From: a virus
DNA: 46,609 nucleotides
Direction: 5' to 3' (one strand)
Virus record (IMG/VR): IMGVR_UViG_3300025679_000010
Span: 1-46,609 of that record
Position numbers and translations under genes: made by a program. The notes beneath the pieces were generated by a model. It was given only the letters and a program-made list of their open reading frames with translations. It made no database searches and was not told the origin of the DNA. The stretch's first letter is position 1. Each line of letters starts with the position of its first letter. This document shows, piece by piece, positions 15,361 through 24,702 of the stretch.

Positions 15361-16832
15361 GCGGACGCGAGTTTAGACTCTCATTCGTAATTGGAGCGGT
15401 CGATAACCTCACTTACAAGGTGATGGAGATCAATCAGCGCGTCGCGAAGCTCACCAAACCTTTCCGCGATGTCGGCGAGGCATTCGCAAACCTTGGACGC
15501 GAATCAGGCGCGAGTAGAATCGGCGAGCAGATTACCGAGGTCGGAAAAGCAACCGGCCACCTAATGAGCGCGTTCCTCGACATCGGAAAGGTTCTCGGTG
15601 GCGTCGGTTTGGCGGCTGCGGGAGCGTTCAGGTATTTTGTTCTCGGCGCAGGGAATTCGCTTCAGGCGATCAACGACATATCTCAGCAGAGTGGAATTTC
15701 AACGACCGTCTTCCAGGGGATTCAATACGCGGCTGCGAAAGCTGGCTTCGAACTCGATGACCTTGGACCGATCATGAATAAGTTCTCCAAGAACGTCGGT
15801 GACGCGCAGAAGGGCGTCGGGGAATCGGTCGGCGTCTTTCAGGCTTTTGGTTTTTCGATTAACGACCTGAAGACGATGAATATGGATCAGATCCTCGCTC
15901 GTACCGGCGCGGAGATGGAAAAGATTAAAAACCCTGCGCTTCGGAACGCAGTCGCAATGCAGCTCTTCGGAAAAGAAGGCGCGAAACTCGTCGAGGTCTT
16001 GAAGGATATTCCTGGCTCGGTAAACGCTGCGAAAGCCGCCGGTTTGATCGTCGGTCCTGAAGCTCTTCAACGCGCAGATAAATTTGAAAAGGCATGGGGA
16101 GTTATCACGCTCACGCTGACACGACTTCGCGACTTGGTCGGAGCCGAAATCATGCCGGTTTTCACCGATATGTTTCAGGGTCTTCTCGTCACGATCAACG
16201 AAAACAAAGGCGCGATCCTCGACTGGGCAAAGCAATTTGCGGTCAATCTTCCTTCGATGCTGAAGACGGCGATGAGCGCGCTCCAGGGTTTTATCGGTGT
16301 GATGGCGATTGTCGGTTCGGTTTTTAATTCGATCATTTCATTCCTTGGGCCTGGCGGCGTGAAGTTCGTCACCTGGGGCTTGATCGTCGCGAAGCTCGCC
16401 GGTCCAGTTTGGGGATTAATCACCGCTGTCCAGGCGCTCTCTCTTTCCCTTCTTACGACGCCGATCGGTTGGATCATTCTCGGAGTCGCCGCGATCGTTC
16501 TCGCCATTGCGAACTGGGACAAAGTCATGCAGGGACTTCTTTGGACCTGGCAGCAGATCAAAGACATCGCGACTTCGGTCGGATCATTCTTCACGCCTGG
16601 GACAACGATGAGCCAGGCCGACACGCAAGCCATGGCGCGCGCCGGAGACCAGCCGCAAACCGGTTCTGCCGGAAACACGGTTAGAACACAGGGCGCGAGC
16701 GGATTGAATCGCACCGAAAATAAACTTTCTGTTGATTTTAAAAACGTCCCGAAGGGCGTAAACATCGTCACCGAAAAAGCGGAGGCACCGATCGACGTGA
16801 CCCGAGGAATGGCGAACGCATTTCAGTTTTAA
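15357..16832 (+). CDS. Tail tape measure protein
   Basis: A 491-residue protein. Residues 1-60 are helical (YKVMEINQRVAKLTKPFRDV). Residues about 70-270 contain the conserved YAAAKAGFELDDLGP and NAVAMQLFGKEGAKLV segments seen in Mu-type tape measures. Residues about 310-395 contain three or four hydrophobic stretches, such as FIGVMAIVGSVFNSIISFL and IGWIILGVAAIVLAIANW. The last 70 residues are polar. It starts at TTG 15357 with AAAGGA upstream, overlapping the frameshift product stop. It sets tail length, and at 491 residues predicts a fairly short contractile tail. Hydrophobic segments may insert in the host membrane during DNA entry. Confidence 0.88.
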   Translation: MSGREFRLSFVIGAVDNLTYKVMEINQRVAKLTKPFRDVGEAFANLGRESGASRIGEQITEVGKATGHLMSAFLDIGKVLGGVGLAAAGAFRYFVLGAGNSLQAINDISQQSGISTTVFQGIQYAAAKAGFELDDLGPIMNKFSKNVGDAQKGVGESVGVFQAFGFSINDLKTMNMDQILARTGAEMEKIKNPALRNAVAMQLFGKEGAKLVEVLKDIPGSVNAAKAAGLIVGPEALQRADKFEKAWGVITLTLTRLRDLVGAEIMPVFTDMFQGLLVTINENKGAILDWAKQFAVNLPSMLKTAMSALQGFIGVMAIVGSVFNSIISFLGPGGVKFVTWGLIVAKLAGPVWGLITAVQALSLSLLTTPIGWIILGVAAIVLAIANWDKVMQGLLWTWQQIKDIATSVGSFFTPGTTMSQADTQAMARAGDQPQTGSAGNTVRTQGASGLNRTENKLSVDFKNVPKGVNIVTEKAEAPIDVTRGMANAFQF

Positions 16833-16844
16833 GGAAATAAGATA

Positions 16845-18056
16845 ATGGCCGACCCACAATGGAAAAAAAATCTAAGACCGGCAAGCTTCCGTGGGATTCC
16901 TTTTCTGGTCGAGTCGCATACTCTTTCCGGCGGTCGTCGCGGGATTCAGCACGAATTCGCGCAGCGGAACGATCCGTTTACCGAAGATACCGGACGTAAG
17001 GGGCGAAAGTATTCGGTTGAGGCTTACCTTGTCGGCGCCGATTACATGCCGAACCGTGACAAGCTCACGGACGCCGCCGAAGCTGACGGCGCTGGTGAAT
17101 TGATCCATCCGTATTTTGGACGGAAGATCGTAAACTGTTTTGACTTCTCTGTCATGGAGACCACCCGAGAAGGTGGCTTCGTAAAATTTACGTTCTCATT
17201 CGTCGAGTCTGGAACCGAGCTTTTCCCTGACTCAAAGGTTGACGCACTTTCCGCGACTAGCGCTGCGGCCGATTCTCTCGTTGCTGCAAAATATAAAGAA
17301 TTCACCCAGACATTTTCGGTCGCGCAGCAACCGCAATTCATCCTAGATTCCGCAGCGTCAAAGATCCGCGATACGTCGAGCGCGCTTGAAACCATGCAGG
17401 ATCACTCGGGTGGAATCCTGGCGTCGAGCGCAGCGGCGGCTGCGGAAATTCAAGTGCTCCGGGGTCAGGCCGACGTTCTAATCGGAACACCTGGCGCTCT
17501 TTTCGATCAGGTCGAAAATTCCTTTTCAGTGATCTTCGATGCTGTAACGAATAAGCGATCTGGGTTTGAGGCCGGCGGCGGTCTGGTCACTTACGGAAAC
17601 GGCGACGCTCCGATCGTCGGTGACACGGCGACCAGAGACCAGCAGCGAACGAATCAAGAGCAGATAAATTCGTCAGTTAGAATCCTCGCTCTATCCGAAG
17701 CGGCGGTGGCTGCGGTCCAGATTCCTTTCGAAAGCACGAACGACGCGACCGCTGTCCGTCAGTTCATGCTCGACGCAATCGACAATGAAAGCGACGTGAC
17801 GACGAGCGATGAAATTTACGCAGCTCTTCGGGATTTAAAAGTTCAGATGGTGACGCACATTCCTGGCGACGCGGCTAATCTCGCGATCGTTTCGAGCGTT
17901 GTTCCGAAGGAAACTTCGACCAGCTTGACCATAGCCTATGAGGTATATGGCTCGGTTGAAAAGGAACTCGACATCGTCGCGCGAAACAATCTTAGAACGC
18001 CCGGATTTATCGCCGCAGGAAAAGCCGTCGAAGTCCTCCTGACCGAGGAGGGCTGA
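16845..18056 (+). CDS. DNA circularisation / baseplate protein (Mu gpN family)
   Basis: A 403-residue protein with a DNA_circ_N domain at residues about 8-95 (LRPASFRGIPFLVESH, then GRRGIQHEFAQR, then DTGRKGRKYSVEAYLVG). In Mu this is gpN, a tail/baseplate protein whose name comes from an early role in circularising injected DNA. The C-terminal half is helical and Ala-rich. The stop TGA overlaps the ATG of the gpP-like gene. Confidence 0.9.
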   Translation: MADPQWKKNLRPASFRGIPFLVESHTLSGGRRGIQHEFAQRNDPFTEDTGRKGRKYSVEAYLVGADYMPNRDKLTDAAEADGAGELIHPYFGRKIVNCFDFSVMETTREGGFVKFTFSFVESGTELFPDSKVDALSATSAAADSLVAAKYKEFTQTFSVAQQPQFILDSAASKIRDTSSALETMQDHSGGILASSAAAAAEIQVLRGQADVLIGTPGALFDQVENSFSVIFDAVTNKRSGFEAGGGLVTYGNGDAPIVGDTATRDQQRTNQEQINSSVRILALSEAAVAAVQIPFESTNDATAVRQFMLDAIDNESDVTTSDEIYAALRDLKVQMVTHIPGDAANLAIVSSVVPKETSTSLTIAYEVYGSVEKELDIVARNNLRTPGFIAAGKAVEVLLTEEG

Positions 18057-19141
18057 TGTCTCTTTCAAAGGTCGAGGCAAAAATAAACGGCCAGATCTAC
18101 GGCGGCTGGAAAGAGTGTGACGTAAGGCGATCACTGAAGTCGCTCTCTGGTTCTTTTGACCTTGCAATTACCGACCGGTGGAGCGCGCATCAAAAGTCAT
18201 GGCCGATTAAGCGCGGCGACGAAGCGCAGATTCTGGTCAATGGCGAACCAGTCGTCACCGGCTTCGTTGACATGGTGAAGCTGTCTGTTTCAGCGACCGA
18301 TAAAAGCATAGCCATTTCAGGGCGCGATAAAACGTGTGACATGGTGGACTCATCGGTTGACCTGAATAAAAGTCAGTTCATAAATATCAGCCTCCCGACG
18401 ATCGCCACGCAGATCGCAAAGCAATTCGGAATTAAAGTGATTGCTCAAGTCGCTGCGCTCGGCGTGATCGAAGTCGCGTCTCTTCAGACCGGCGAAAGCG
18501 CGTTTGAATTTCTCGAAAAACTCGCCAGGAAAAAGGGCGTCTTGCTTACGACCGATGGGCTTGGAAATCTTCTCATCACCAGACCTGGACACGATCGCGC
18601 GACAACGGCACTCGTTCTTGGACAGAATCTTTTGACCATCGACCGCATAGACGACGGGATCGATCGCTTCTCGGTTTATAAGGTGAAGGGTCAGGGGCTC
18701 GGCGCGCAGATTCAAAACCAGACGAATCCAGACCAGGATTTTTTCGTCATGGGTACCGCGAAGGACGCAGGGGTCTTAAGATACAGGCCGAAAATCATGC
18801 TCTGCGAAACCGGAGCGACGACAAAAGAAGCGATGACGCGCGCGCAATGGGAAGCGAAATCCCGCGCCGCGAAGGGTGAGCCGGTTTCCGCGACCGTTCA
18901 GGGCTGGGTACAGAGCGACGGAAAACTCTGGCAACCGAATCAGATCGTAAAAGTCGTTGCACCATGGTTGAACCTGAACGAAGAACGGCTCATCTCTGAG
19001 GTGTCGTATCACCTCAGTTCTTCGTCTGGATCGATCGCCACGCTTTCGCTTGACCGAAAGGACGCGTTCATTCCTGAGCCGGTCACGAACGAAGATCCAG
19101 GTCTCGGTGGTCGTATTCGCCAAGACAGGCAGGGCGGGTAA
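18056..19141 (+). CDS. Baseplate hub protein (Mu gpP/gp44 family)
   Basis: A 361-residue protein of the late-control D/gp27 hub class: SKVEAKINGQIYGGWKECDV, WPIKRGDEAQILVNGEPVVTG (about 50-70), SATDKSIAISGRDKTCDMVDSSV (about 78-100) and a later GLGNLLITRPG. It forms the trimeric hub linking tube to spike. The stop TAA overlaps the spike gene ATG (TAATG). Confidence 0.9.
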   Translation: MSLSKVEAKINGQIYGGWKECDVRRSLKSLSGSFDLAITDRWSAHQKSWPIKRGDEAQILVNGEPVVTGFVDMVKLSVSATDKSIAISGRDKTCDMVDSSVDLNKSQFINISLPTIATQIAKQFGIKVIAQVAALGVIEVASLQTGESAFEFLEKLARKKGVLLTTDGLGNLLITRPGHDRATTALVLGQNLLTIDRIDDGIDRFSVYKVKGQGLGAQIQNQTNPDQDFFVMGTAKDAGVLRYRPKIMLCETGATTKEAMTRAQWEAKSRAAKGEPVSATVQGWVQSDGKLWQPNQIVKVVAPWLNLNEERLISEVSYHLSSSSGSIATLSLDRKDAFIPEPVTNEDPGLGGRIRQDRQGG

Positions 19142-19878
19142 TGAAAGAGCGCGATTTAAAAAGAATTCTCGAACCGCTCTATCGACGCATCATGCAGGTG
19201 GTCGCGCGCGCGGTAATCAAATCAACCGACGACTCCGGTGCGATTCGGAAAGCCCAGATCGCGGTGATGGCCGAAGACACTCTAGACGGTGTGGACCAGA
19301 TTCAGGAATACGGCTTCACGTCTCGGCCGCTTGCGGGTGCGCAAGCCGTCGTCATCACGGTAAACGGATCGCGCGACCATCCGGTAATTATAGCGACCGA
19401 TGACGGAAGGTACCGGGTCAAGCTCGAGAACGGAGAAGCGTGCCTCTACGATGACCAGGGGCAATTCGTAAAAATCGCTCGCGCAAAGATCGACATCACC
19501 ACCCCTCTTGACGTTGAAATAACTGCCGGTGGTAAGGTCAAAGTGACCGCACCGAATATTGAAGCGAATGCGTCGGTGAAAATTCAAGCGACCAGTCCTG
19601 AAGTGGACGTGATCGCGACGACCATGGTGAGTATGACGACACCGCTTCTTGCGGTCACCGGGCTTATAACCTGCGCAGGAATAGGCGCTGGCGGGGCGGC
19701 TCCTGCCGCTGGTACGATGAAAGTATCTGGAAGCATCGAAGCGACTGGGGACGTGAGCGCGGTGAACGTCGCTGCGTCTGGAAACGTAAACGATTCGGTC
19801 GGTTCAATGGCTGGAATGAGAACGAAATATAACTCGCACGCCCATGGTGGGGTGCCTGACCCAAGCCCTCAAATGTAA
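19141..19878 (+). CDS. Baseplate spike protein (Mu gp45/V family)
   Basis: A 245-residue membrane-puncturing spike. Residues 1-95 have the gpV/gp45 OB-fold pattern (IKSTDDSGAIRKAQIAVM, then VITVNGSRDHPVIIATDDGRY). Residues about 100-215 form a beta-helix with valine/threonine repeats. The C-terminus carries HAHGG (about 234-238), the His-x-His motif that holds an iron ion at the tip of Mu-type spikes. It pierces the outer membrane on sheath contraction. Confidence 0.92.
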   Translation: MKERDLKRILEPLYRRIMQVVARAVIKSTDDSGAIRKAQIAVMAEDTLDGVDQIQEYGFTSRPLAGAQAVVITVNGSRDHPVIIATDDGRYRVKLENGEACLYDDQGQFVKIARAKIDITTPLDVEITAGGKVKVTAPNIEANASVKIQATSPEVDVIATTMVSMTTPLLAVTGLITCAGIGAGGAAPAAGTMKVSGSIEATGDVSAVNVAASGNVNDSVGSMAGMRTKYNSHAHGGVPDPSPQM

Positions 19879-19886
19879 GGAACGAG

Positions 19887-20348
19887 ATGAGCGACCTGAA
19901 ACTCGTATGGGATGAAGACGCGGTGATGTTTGATCTGGCCTCGCTGCCGGGATCGACCGATCTTGCTCTCGAAGAGGGTCTGGAAACCGCGATCGCCGTT
20001 TCGCTTTTTACTGACGCACGCGCCGAGGTTGTCGAGCTTCCGCCCGGAGAAACCGATCGTCGCGGCTGGTTCGGCGAGGAATTCGGAACCGTATCGGGTG
20101 ACAAGATCGGCTCGAAACTCTGGCTGCTTGACCGCGAAAAGCAGACCGAAGAAGTTCGCATGAAGGCGATCGAATATGCCGAAGAGGCTTTGAAATGGTT
20201 GATCGACGACGGCGTCGCGAGTGCGATTGACGTGGACTGTCAATTCCCTTCGCGTGGCGTATGGCAGTTATCTGTCGACATTACGAAGCCGAAGACCGGT
20301 CAGGCTTTTAAATACTCAATCATCTGGGGCCAAGCTCTGGCAAAATAA
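19887..20348 (+). CDS. Baseplate wedge protein (Mu gp46 family)
   Basis: A 153-residue protein with LEEGLETAIAVSLFTDARA (about 28-46), DRRGWFGEEF (about 56-65), GSKLWLLDREKQ (about 74-85) and AEEALKWLIDDGVAS (about 98-112), the GP46 signature. It is equivalent to the gp25-type wedge component that anchors sheath to baseplate. Order gp45-gp46-gp47-gp48 is as in Mu. Confidence 0.92.
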   Translation: MSDLKLVWDEDAVMFDLASLPGSTDLALEEGLETAIAVSLFTDARAEVVELPPGETDRRGWFGEEFGTVSGDKIGSKLWLLDREKQTEEVRMKAIEYAEEALKWLIDDGVASAIDVDCQFPSRGVWQLSVDITKPKTGQAFKYSIIWGQALAK

Positions 20349-20365
20349 AATCATAAGGATCACCG

Positions 20366-21421
20366 ATGCCATTTCTAAGACCTACAATTTCGCAGATCGT
20401 CGCCAGGGTAAAATCAGACCTTGAGTCGCGGCTTACTTCTGGGAGCGCAACCCTTCGCCGGTCGGTTATCGCTGTTCTCGCGATCGTGATCGCCGGAGCG
20501 GTTCACCTGCTTTACGGCGCGATCGAATTCTTCTCGCGCCAGATTTTTGGTGACCAGGCTGAGGACGAGTACATGGTCAGGCTCGCTTCGCAGTTCGGAG
20601 TGACCCAAAAGCCAGCCGGGTTCGCTGAGGGAGCTGTCGTTTTCGTCGGCGCAGATGGTGGCGTGGTCCCGGTAGATTTCGTCATGCAGCGTTCAGACGG
20701 TGTCCTTTTTTCTTCAACCGAAACCGGCGTAATCGCTTCAGGCTCGGTCTCGATCAACATGAAAGCGCAGGTTGCGGGGATCTCCGGAAACACAGACGCA
20801 GCGGTTTCACTGAACGCGGTGTCTCCACTCTCAGGCGTCTCGAGTACGGCGACGGTCGGTGACGGCGGAATCGCGAATGGGATCGACGAAGAATCTCTTG
20901 AGGACTTCAGAGCGCGGTATCTCGAACGCGTTCGCAGAGCGCCGCAAGGCGGAACGATTCCCGATTACGAGCGATGGGCAAAGGAAGTTCCTGGCGTTAC
21001 GCGCGCGTGGGGATACTCGAAATACCTGGGTCCATCTACGGTCGGCCTGACGTTCGTACAGGACAACGAGACCGACATCATTCCAGACTCGACTAAGGTT
21101 GCGGAAGTTCAGGCGTATATCGACACACTCAGGCCGACCACCGATGACCCGACGGTCTTTGCTCCGACGTCTGTCCCTCTTAATTTTTCGATTCAGCTTA
21201 TCGACGTTGACACGCCAGCGGTTCGTGCGGCGATCACGGCTGAGCTTGCCGACTTAATTAAGCGTGAAGCAGAACCAGCCGGAACGCTGAAGCTCAGTCA
21301 TATCCAGGAAGCGATTTCGCTCGCAGCCGGAGAAGTTGATCACGACCTCACCTCGCCTTCGGCTGACGTAACGACGACCGCCGGTCAACTCACGACCATG
21401 GGAACCATCACATGGGCTTAA
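20366..21421 (+). CDS. Baseplate J-like protein (Mu gp47 family)
   Basis: A 351-residue wedge protein. It begins FLRPTISQIVARVKSDLESR, continues with FGDQAEDEYMVRLASQFGV (about 62-80), GDGGIANGIDEESLEDFRARY (about 166-186) and RRAPQGGTIPDYERWAKEVPGV (about 190-211), all typical of the J family. AAGGATC precedes ATG 20366. It bridges the wedge and the fibre-bearing parts of the baseplate. Confidence 0.93.
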   Translation: MPFLRPTISQIVARVKSDLESRLTSGSATLRRSVIAVLAIVIAGAVHLLYGAIEFFSRQIFGDQAEDEYMVRLASQFGVTQKPAGFAEGAVVFVGADGGVVPVDFVMQRSDGVLFSSTETGVIASGSVSINMKAQVAGISGNTDAAVSLNAVSPLSGVSSTATVGDGGIANGIDEESLEDFRARYLERVRRAPQGGTIPDYERWAKEVPGVTRAWGYSKYLGPSTVGLTFVQDNETDIIPDSTKVAEVQAYIDTLRPTTDDPTVFAPTSVPLNFSIQLIDVDTPAVRAAITAELADLIKREAEPAGTLKLSHIQEAISLAAGEVDHDLTSPSADVTTTAGQLTTMGTITWA

Positions 21422-21427
21422 AATAAA

Positions 21428-22021
21428 ATGGCAAGGACAGCGGACCAATTCTTAAAGATGCTCCACAAGCTTTTACCGCAAGGGAAAGCATGGAACCGCA
21501 CGTCTGGTTCGCTGATGGACGCAGTTTCGTGGGCGGTCGCGCGCGAGCTTGAGCGAATAGATCAGCGGATCGACGTTCTGCTTACCGAATCGGATCCTCG
21601 CTCGGCTTCCGAAACGATCGATTGGTGGGAGTCTTACCTGGCTCTTCCTGATGACTGTACCGGTACAGCGCCGAACACGTCTGAGAGAAGGCGCCAGATC
21701 CTTGAGCGGCTGACGACTCGCGGCGGTATATCGAGGCAGGATTATATCGACCTCGCTGCGGCTCTCGGATATACGATCACGATCACGGAGTTCAGGGCGT
21801 TCAGGGCTGATCGTTCGAGCGCCGAAGACCCGGTGGCCGGCGGCGACTGGGATTTTACCTGGCAGGTAAACACGAGCACGCTGAACCCGATATATTTTTC
21901 GGCCGAGACGGGTAAGGCTGAAGACCTCCTCGTCAAGTATTCAAACGACCTGCTGGAATGCGTCATTAATAAAAAGAACCGTGGATCTCGAATTGTGATT
22001 TTCGCCTATTCGGATTCGTAG
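21428..22021 (+). CDS. DUF2313/YmfQ-like baseplate protein (Mu gp48 family)
   Basis: A 197-residue protein: FLKMLHKLLPQGKAWNR (about 8-24), LLTESDPRSASETIDWWES (about 50-68) and LTTRGGISRQDYIDLAAALGY (about 94-114), the DUF2313 pattern. It is the last conserved Mu-type baseplate gene before the fibres, and probably forms the outer tip of the wedge where fibres attach. Confidence 0.9.
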   Translation: MARTADQFLKMLHKLLPQGKAWNRTSGSLMDAVSWAVARELERIDQRIDVLLTESDPRSASETIDWWESYLALPDDCTGTAPNTSERRRQILERLTTRGGISRQDYIDLAAALGYTITITEFRAFRADRSSAEDPVAGGDWDFTWQVNTSTLNPIYFSAETGKAEDLLVKYSNDLLECVINKKNRGSRIVIFAYSDS

Positions 22022-22041
22022 CAAGATCATGGAGAGAACCT

Positions 22042-22623
22042 ATGCATAAGATTGACTCAGTCGGCGCAGTCGTTTCGAAACCAGCGGAGAGAGCAGTCGG
22101 CGATGTCGTCGGGTTCTTCAGCCCTGGCGATCCTTCACTGGGTCAACCATCCACGATCGTGACGTACGAATGGCTGAACGCGGTTCAGGGTGAACTCACC
22201 GCAGTCATCGCCGCCGCCGGAATCGCGCTCGACAAAACGAGCAACGCTCAGCTTCTCGCGGCGCTCGCGATCCTGATAAATAATACTCTCGAAGCGGCCG
22301 CATTCGTCGTTCCGAACAACGCGACGACCGCGATCACTGGGTTGCTTTTTGACAGCGCGGTCTACCGGAGCGCTGAAGTAAAATTCGACCTCCGTCGTAA
22401 GACCGATTCATTCAACGGAATGTATAGCGGCGTTCTGAAGGCTGCTTACATCGCTGGCGCCTGGGTGATCCTTGGTCCGAACGGCGATGAGTCGGGTGAT
22501 GACCATGGGTGCACCTTTTCGATCAACTCTTCAACCGGTCAAATTTCCATCGTCGCGAACAACATGACCGGCACGAATTACGCCGCCACGATTGCCTATA
22601 AAGTTTCGCGCTTCGCGCTCTAA
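22042..22623 (+). CDS. Tail fibre-type protein, short
   Basis: A 193-residue protein directly after gp48, where fibre genes usually start. FFSPGDPSLGQPSTIVTYEWLNAVQGEL (given here in part, about 27-55) is a motif common near the start of phage tail fibres. Residues about 85-193 are a beta-rich Asn/Thr/Ser domain (ATTAITGLLFDSAVYRSAEV, then FSINSSTGQISIVANNMTGT). It is short for a complete fibre, so it may be the base part or adaptor on which a longer protein is mounted. It ends two bases before the strong ribosome site of the next gene. Confidence 0.72.
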   Translation: MHKIDSVGAVVSKPAERAVGDVVGFFSPGDPSLGQPSTIVTYEWLNAVQGELTAVIAAAGIALDKTSNAQLLAALAILINNTLEAAAFVVPNNATTAITGLLFDSAVYRSAEVKFDLRRKTDSFNGMYSGVLKAAYIAGAWVILGPNGDESGDDHGCTFSINSSTGQISIVANNMTGTNYAATIAYKVSRFAL

Positions 22624-22633
22624 GGAGGAACTT

Positions 22634-24679
22634 ATGAACTTCAAGAAAATCCCTGCTCTTTTCGCCGCGCTCATTTTGGCCGGTTCAGCTTTCGCCGCAA
22701 CGAACTATCCGATCGGGTCTGACAAGATCACTCTCGGAAAACCGACCGCTGCTGATCGAAGCATCGTCATCAATAAGGGGTCAGGCGCCGCGAACCCAGT
22801 CATCAAATGGGATAACAGCGCCGGAAAACTTAAGTTCGCGAACGACGGCGTAAGCTTCAAAGCGTTCGGTTCAGGCGGCGGCGGTGGTTCCGGCGGGGTC
22901 AACCTCCTGAGCGATAACCCTGACGCTGAATCTGGAGTCGCGAATTGGACCGCTTCGGGCGGTACCTTCACCACGACGACGACCGCTGCGAACGTGAATA
23001 GCGGAGCGGCTGCGTTCTCGTTCACACCTTCAGCCGGTGGTCAGACCGTCACGTCAGATGCGTATGCAACGCTCGGCGGGATGGAAGGGAACAACGGATG
23101 CTCGGCGGCTCTGTATTACAAGACCGCTGAAGGTACGAATAAATATATCGTGAACGCGATGACCGGCTCGACGGTTCTTGGAACCGCGACGCTCGACTCT
23201 TCTTCGACTTACAAGCTGGTGAATGTCCCGTTTCCGTGTCAGACGACGGGAACGACGGTGAAGCTTCAGGTCTCTGCGGCGGCTTCGACTCCTTCGAGTC
23301 CGATTTACTGGGACGATGCCTTTGATGGGATTGGTTTCAATACGTCGCAGGTTAGTCAGGCGCGATGGATCGGGAGCGTATCATATGCCCCGACGGCATC
23401 TTGCGTTTGGACTGGAAGCAGCACGACTACGCCGGCAAATTTTGCGGCGCAAAGTTCTTGCCCGACCCCAACTGCGTCAGGTGCCATCTCTGTACCCGCA
23501 ACTAAAATTCCAGGATTTATTCTTCCATCTGGAGGTCCGGGGATTTATCGAATTGTTGCAAAGAGTTCTTTCCGTGTAACGGGAAATGAAAACTGCGGAT
23601 TCAGATTTTCAGACGGAACCAATAGCACGGTTATCGCTCAGGTTACCGGTCAGGTCTCGGCTCAAACTGTATCGTCTCCAATGATTGAGGGTGAGTTCAA
23701 TTACTCTACAGCGCCTGCTGGAAATACGACGATTCAAATTCAATCTTCTTGCGGTATCACCGGAACTGATGCCCAAATTTTAGATTCACAGACAAATCAA
23801 TCTGGATTCGAAGTTTCGGTTTACTACTTCCCATCCGGCCAAGAAACCGCCGTCCGCGCGGATTCTTCTTCGGTCAACTGGAGCGGAACCTCGACATTAA
23901 ATGCGTCCACAACGTCGACCAGCTACGGCGTGGTTAGCACGTCGCTGACTGGCGCTATTTCGACGACTACCTCTAAAAACCTGACGTGTACGGCTGCTTC
24001 AAGCTCTCTCGGAGTGACATGTTCGCTTCCAAGAACCGGCACCTATCTCGCTTGTTTCTCCGGATACTTTTATAACAGTACTGCCGGCGATCTTATCAAT
24101 GTGAAGCTCGTAGACGGATCTGGAACTAGCATCACTGGCGAACAATCGATCGACCAGCCCACCGGCTCTCCTGGATACCAGTCATCCATGGGAGCTTGCG
24201 GGAACTATACCGCCAACTCATTAACGACCACGTTTCAGCTATACGGAAAAGTCAGCGGCGGCACCGGTACTTTCTTCCCGACTTCGTTTTCGGTCGTCTC
24301 GATCGACGGCGGCTCGACGAACATGCAGGTCTTCAAGGGGTTGCGAACGACGCAGGGATCGGGAGCTCGATACGGGGAATCGGCGCTCATCGCCGATAGC
24401 TCCTCCGAAGGAACGGGTTGCGGATCATCTCCGTGCACGGTCTATAATTCGAGCGCGAGCTGGATTACCGTGACGCGTGCATCGGCCGGGACCTACACCG
24501 GGACGATGTCAGGTTTCTCCGGTAAGCCTGTATGCGTCTGCTCAGTATCCCGGATCGCCGGACTCCATGCTCCTGAATGCGCGGTCACCTCGGCGACGAG
24601 CGTAAGCATCGGAATGTATAACTCGTCGAACTCGGCTCAAGATGAACCGATCTCGATCATGTGCGACGGTCCTCACTAA
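22634..24679 (+). CDS. Large fibre-like surface protein with Sec signal peptide
   Basis: A 681-residue protein. Start ATG 22634 is preceded by AAGGAGG, a near-perfect ribosome site, in preference to an overlapping earlier start at 22592. Residues 1-21 (MNFKKIPALFAALILAGSAF) plus Ala look like a signal peptide with an A-x-A cleavage site. After a glycine-rich hinge near 77-86 comes a carbohydrate-binding-like segment (GVNLLSDNPDAESGVANWTA, about 87-106), then Ser/Thr/Gly-rich beta repeats with paired cysteines to the end. Its place suggests a receptor-binding fibre or spike. A signal peptide is unusual for a virion protein and suggests export to the periplasm or cell surface instead. I cannot decide between these. 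Confidence 0.7.
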   Translation: MNFKKIPALFAALILAGSAFAATNYPIGSDKITLGKPTAADRSIVINKGSGAANPVIKWDNSAGKLKFANDGVSFKAFGSGGGGGSGGVNLLSDNPDAESGVANWTASGGTFTTTTTAANVNSGAAAFSFTPSAGGQTVTSDAYATLGGMEGNNGCSAALYYKTAEGTNKYIVNAMTGSTVLGTATLDSSSTYKLVNVPFPCQTTGTTVKLQVSAAASTPSSPIYWDDAFDGIGFNTSQVSQARWIGSVSYAPTASCVWTGSSTTTPANFAAQSSCPTPTASGAISVPATKIPGFILPSGGPGIYRIVAKSSFRVTGNENCGFRFSDGTNSTVIAQVTGQVSAQTVSSPMIEGEFNYSTAPAGNTTIQIQSSCGITGTDAQILDSQTNQSGFEVSVYYFPSGQETAVRADSSSVNWSGTSTLNASTTSTSYGVVSTSLTGAISTTTSKNLTCTAASSSLGVTCSLPRTGTYLACFSGYFYNSTAGDLINVKLVDGSGTSITGEQSIDQPTGSPGYQSSMGACGNYTANSLTTTFQLYGKVSGGTGTFFPTSFSVVSIDGGSTNMQVFKGLRTTQGSGARYGESALIADSSSEGTGCGSSPCTVYNSSASWITVTRASAGTYTGTMSGFSGKPVCVCSVSRIAGLHAPECAVTSATSVSIGMYNSSNSAQDEPISIMCDGPH

Positions 24680-24702
24680 TTTCTCTCACCAACGGAGCTC
24701 AA

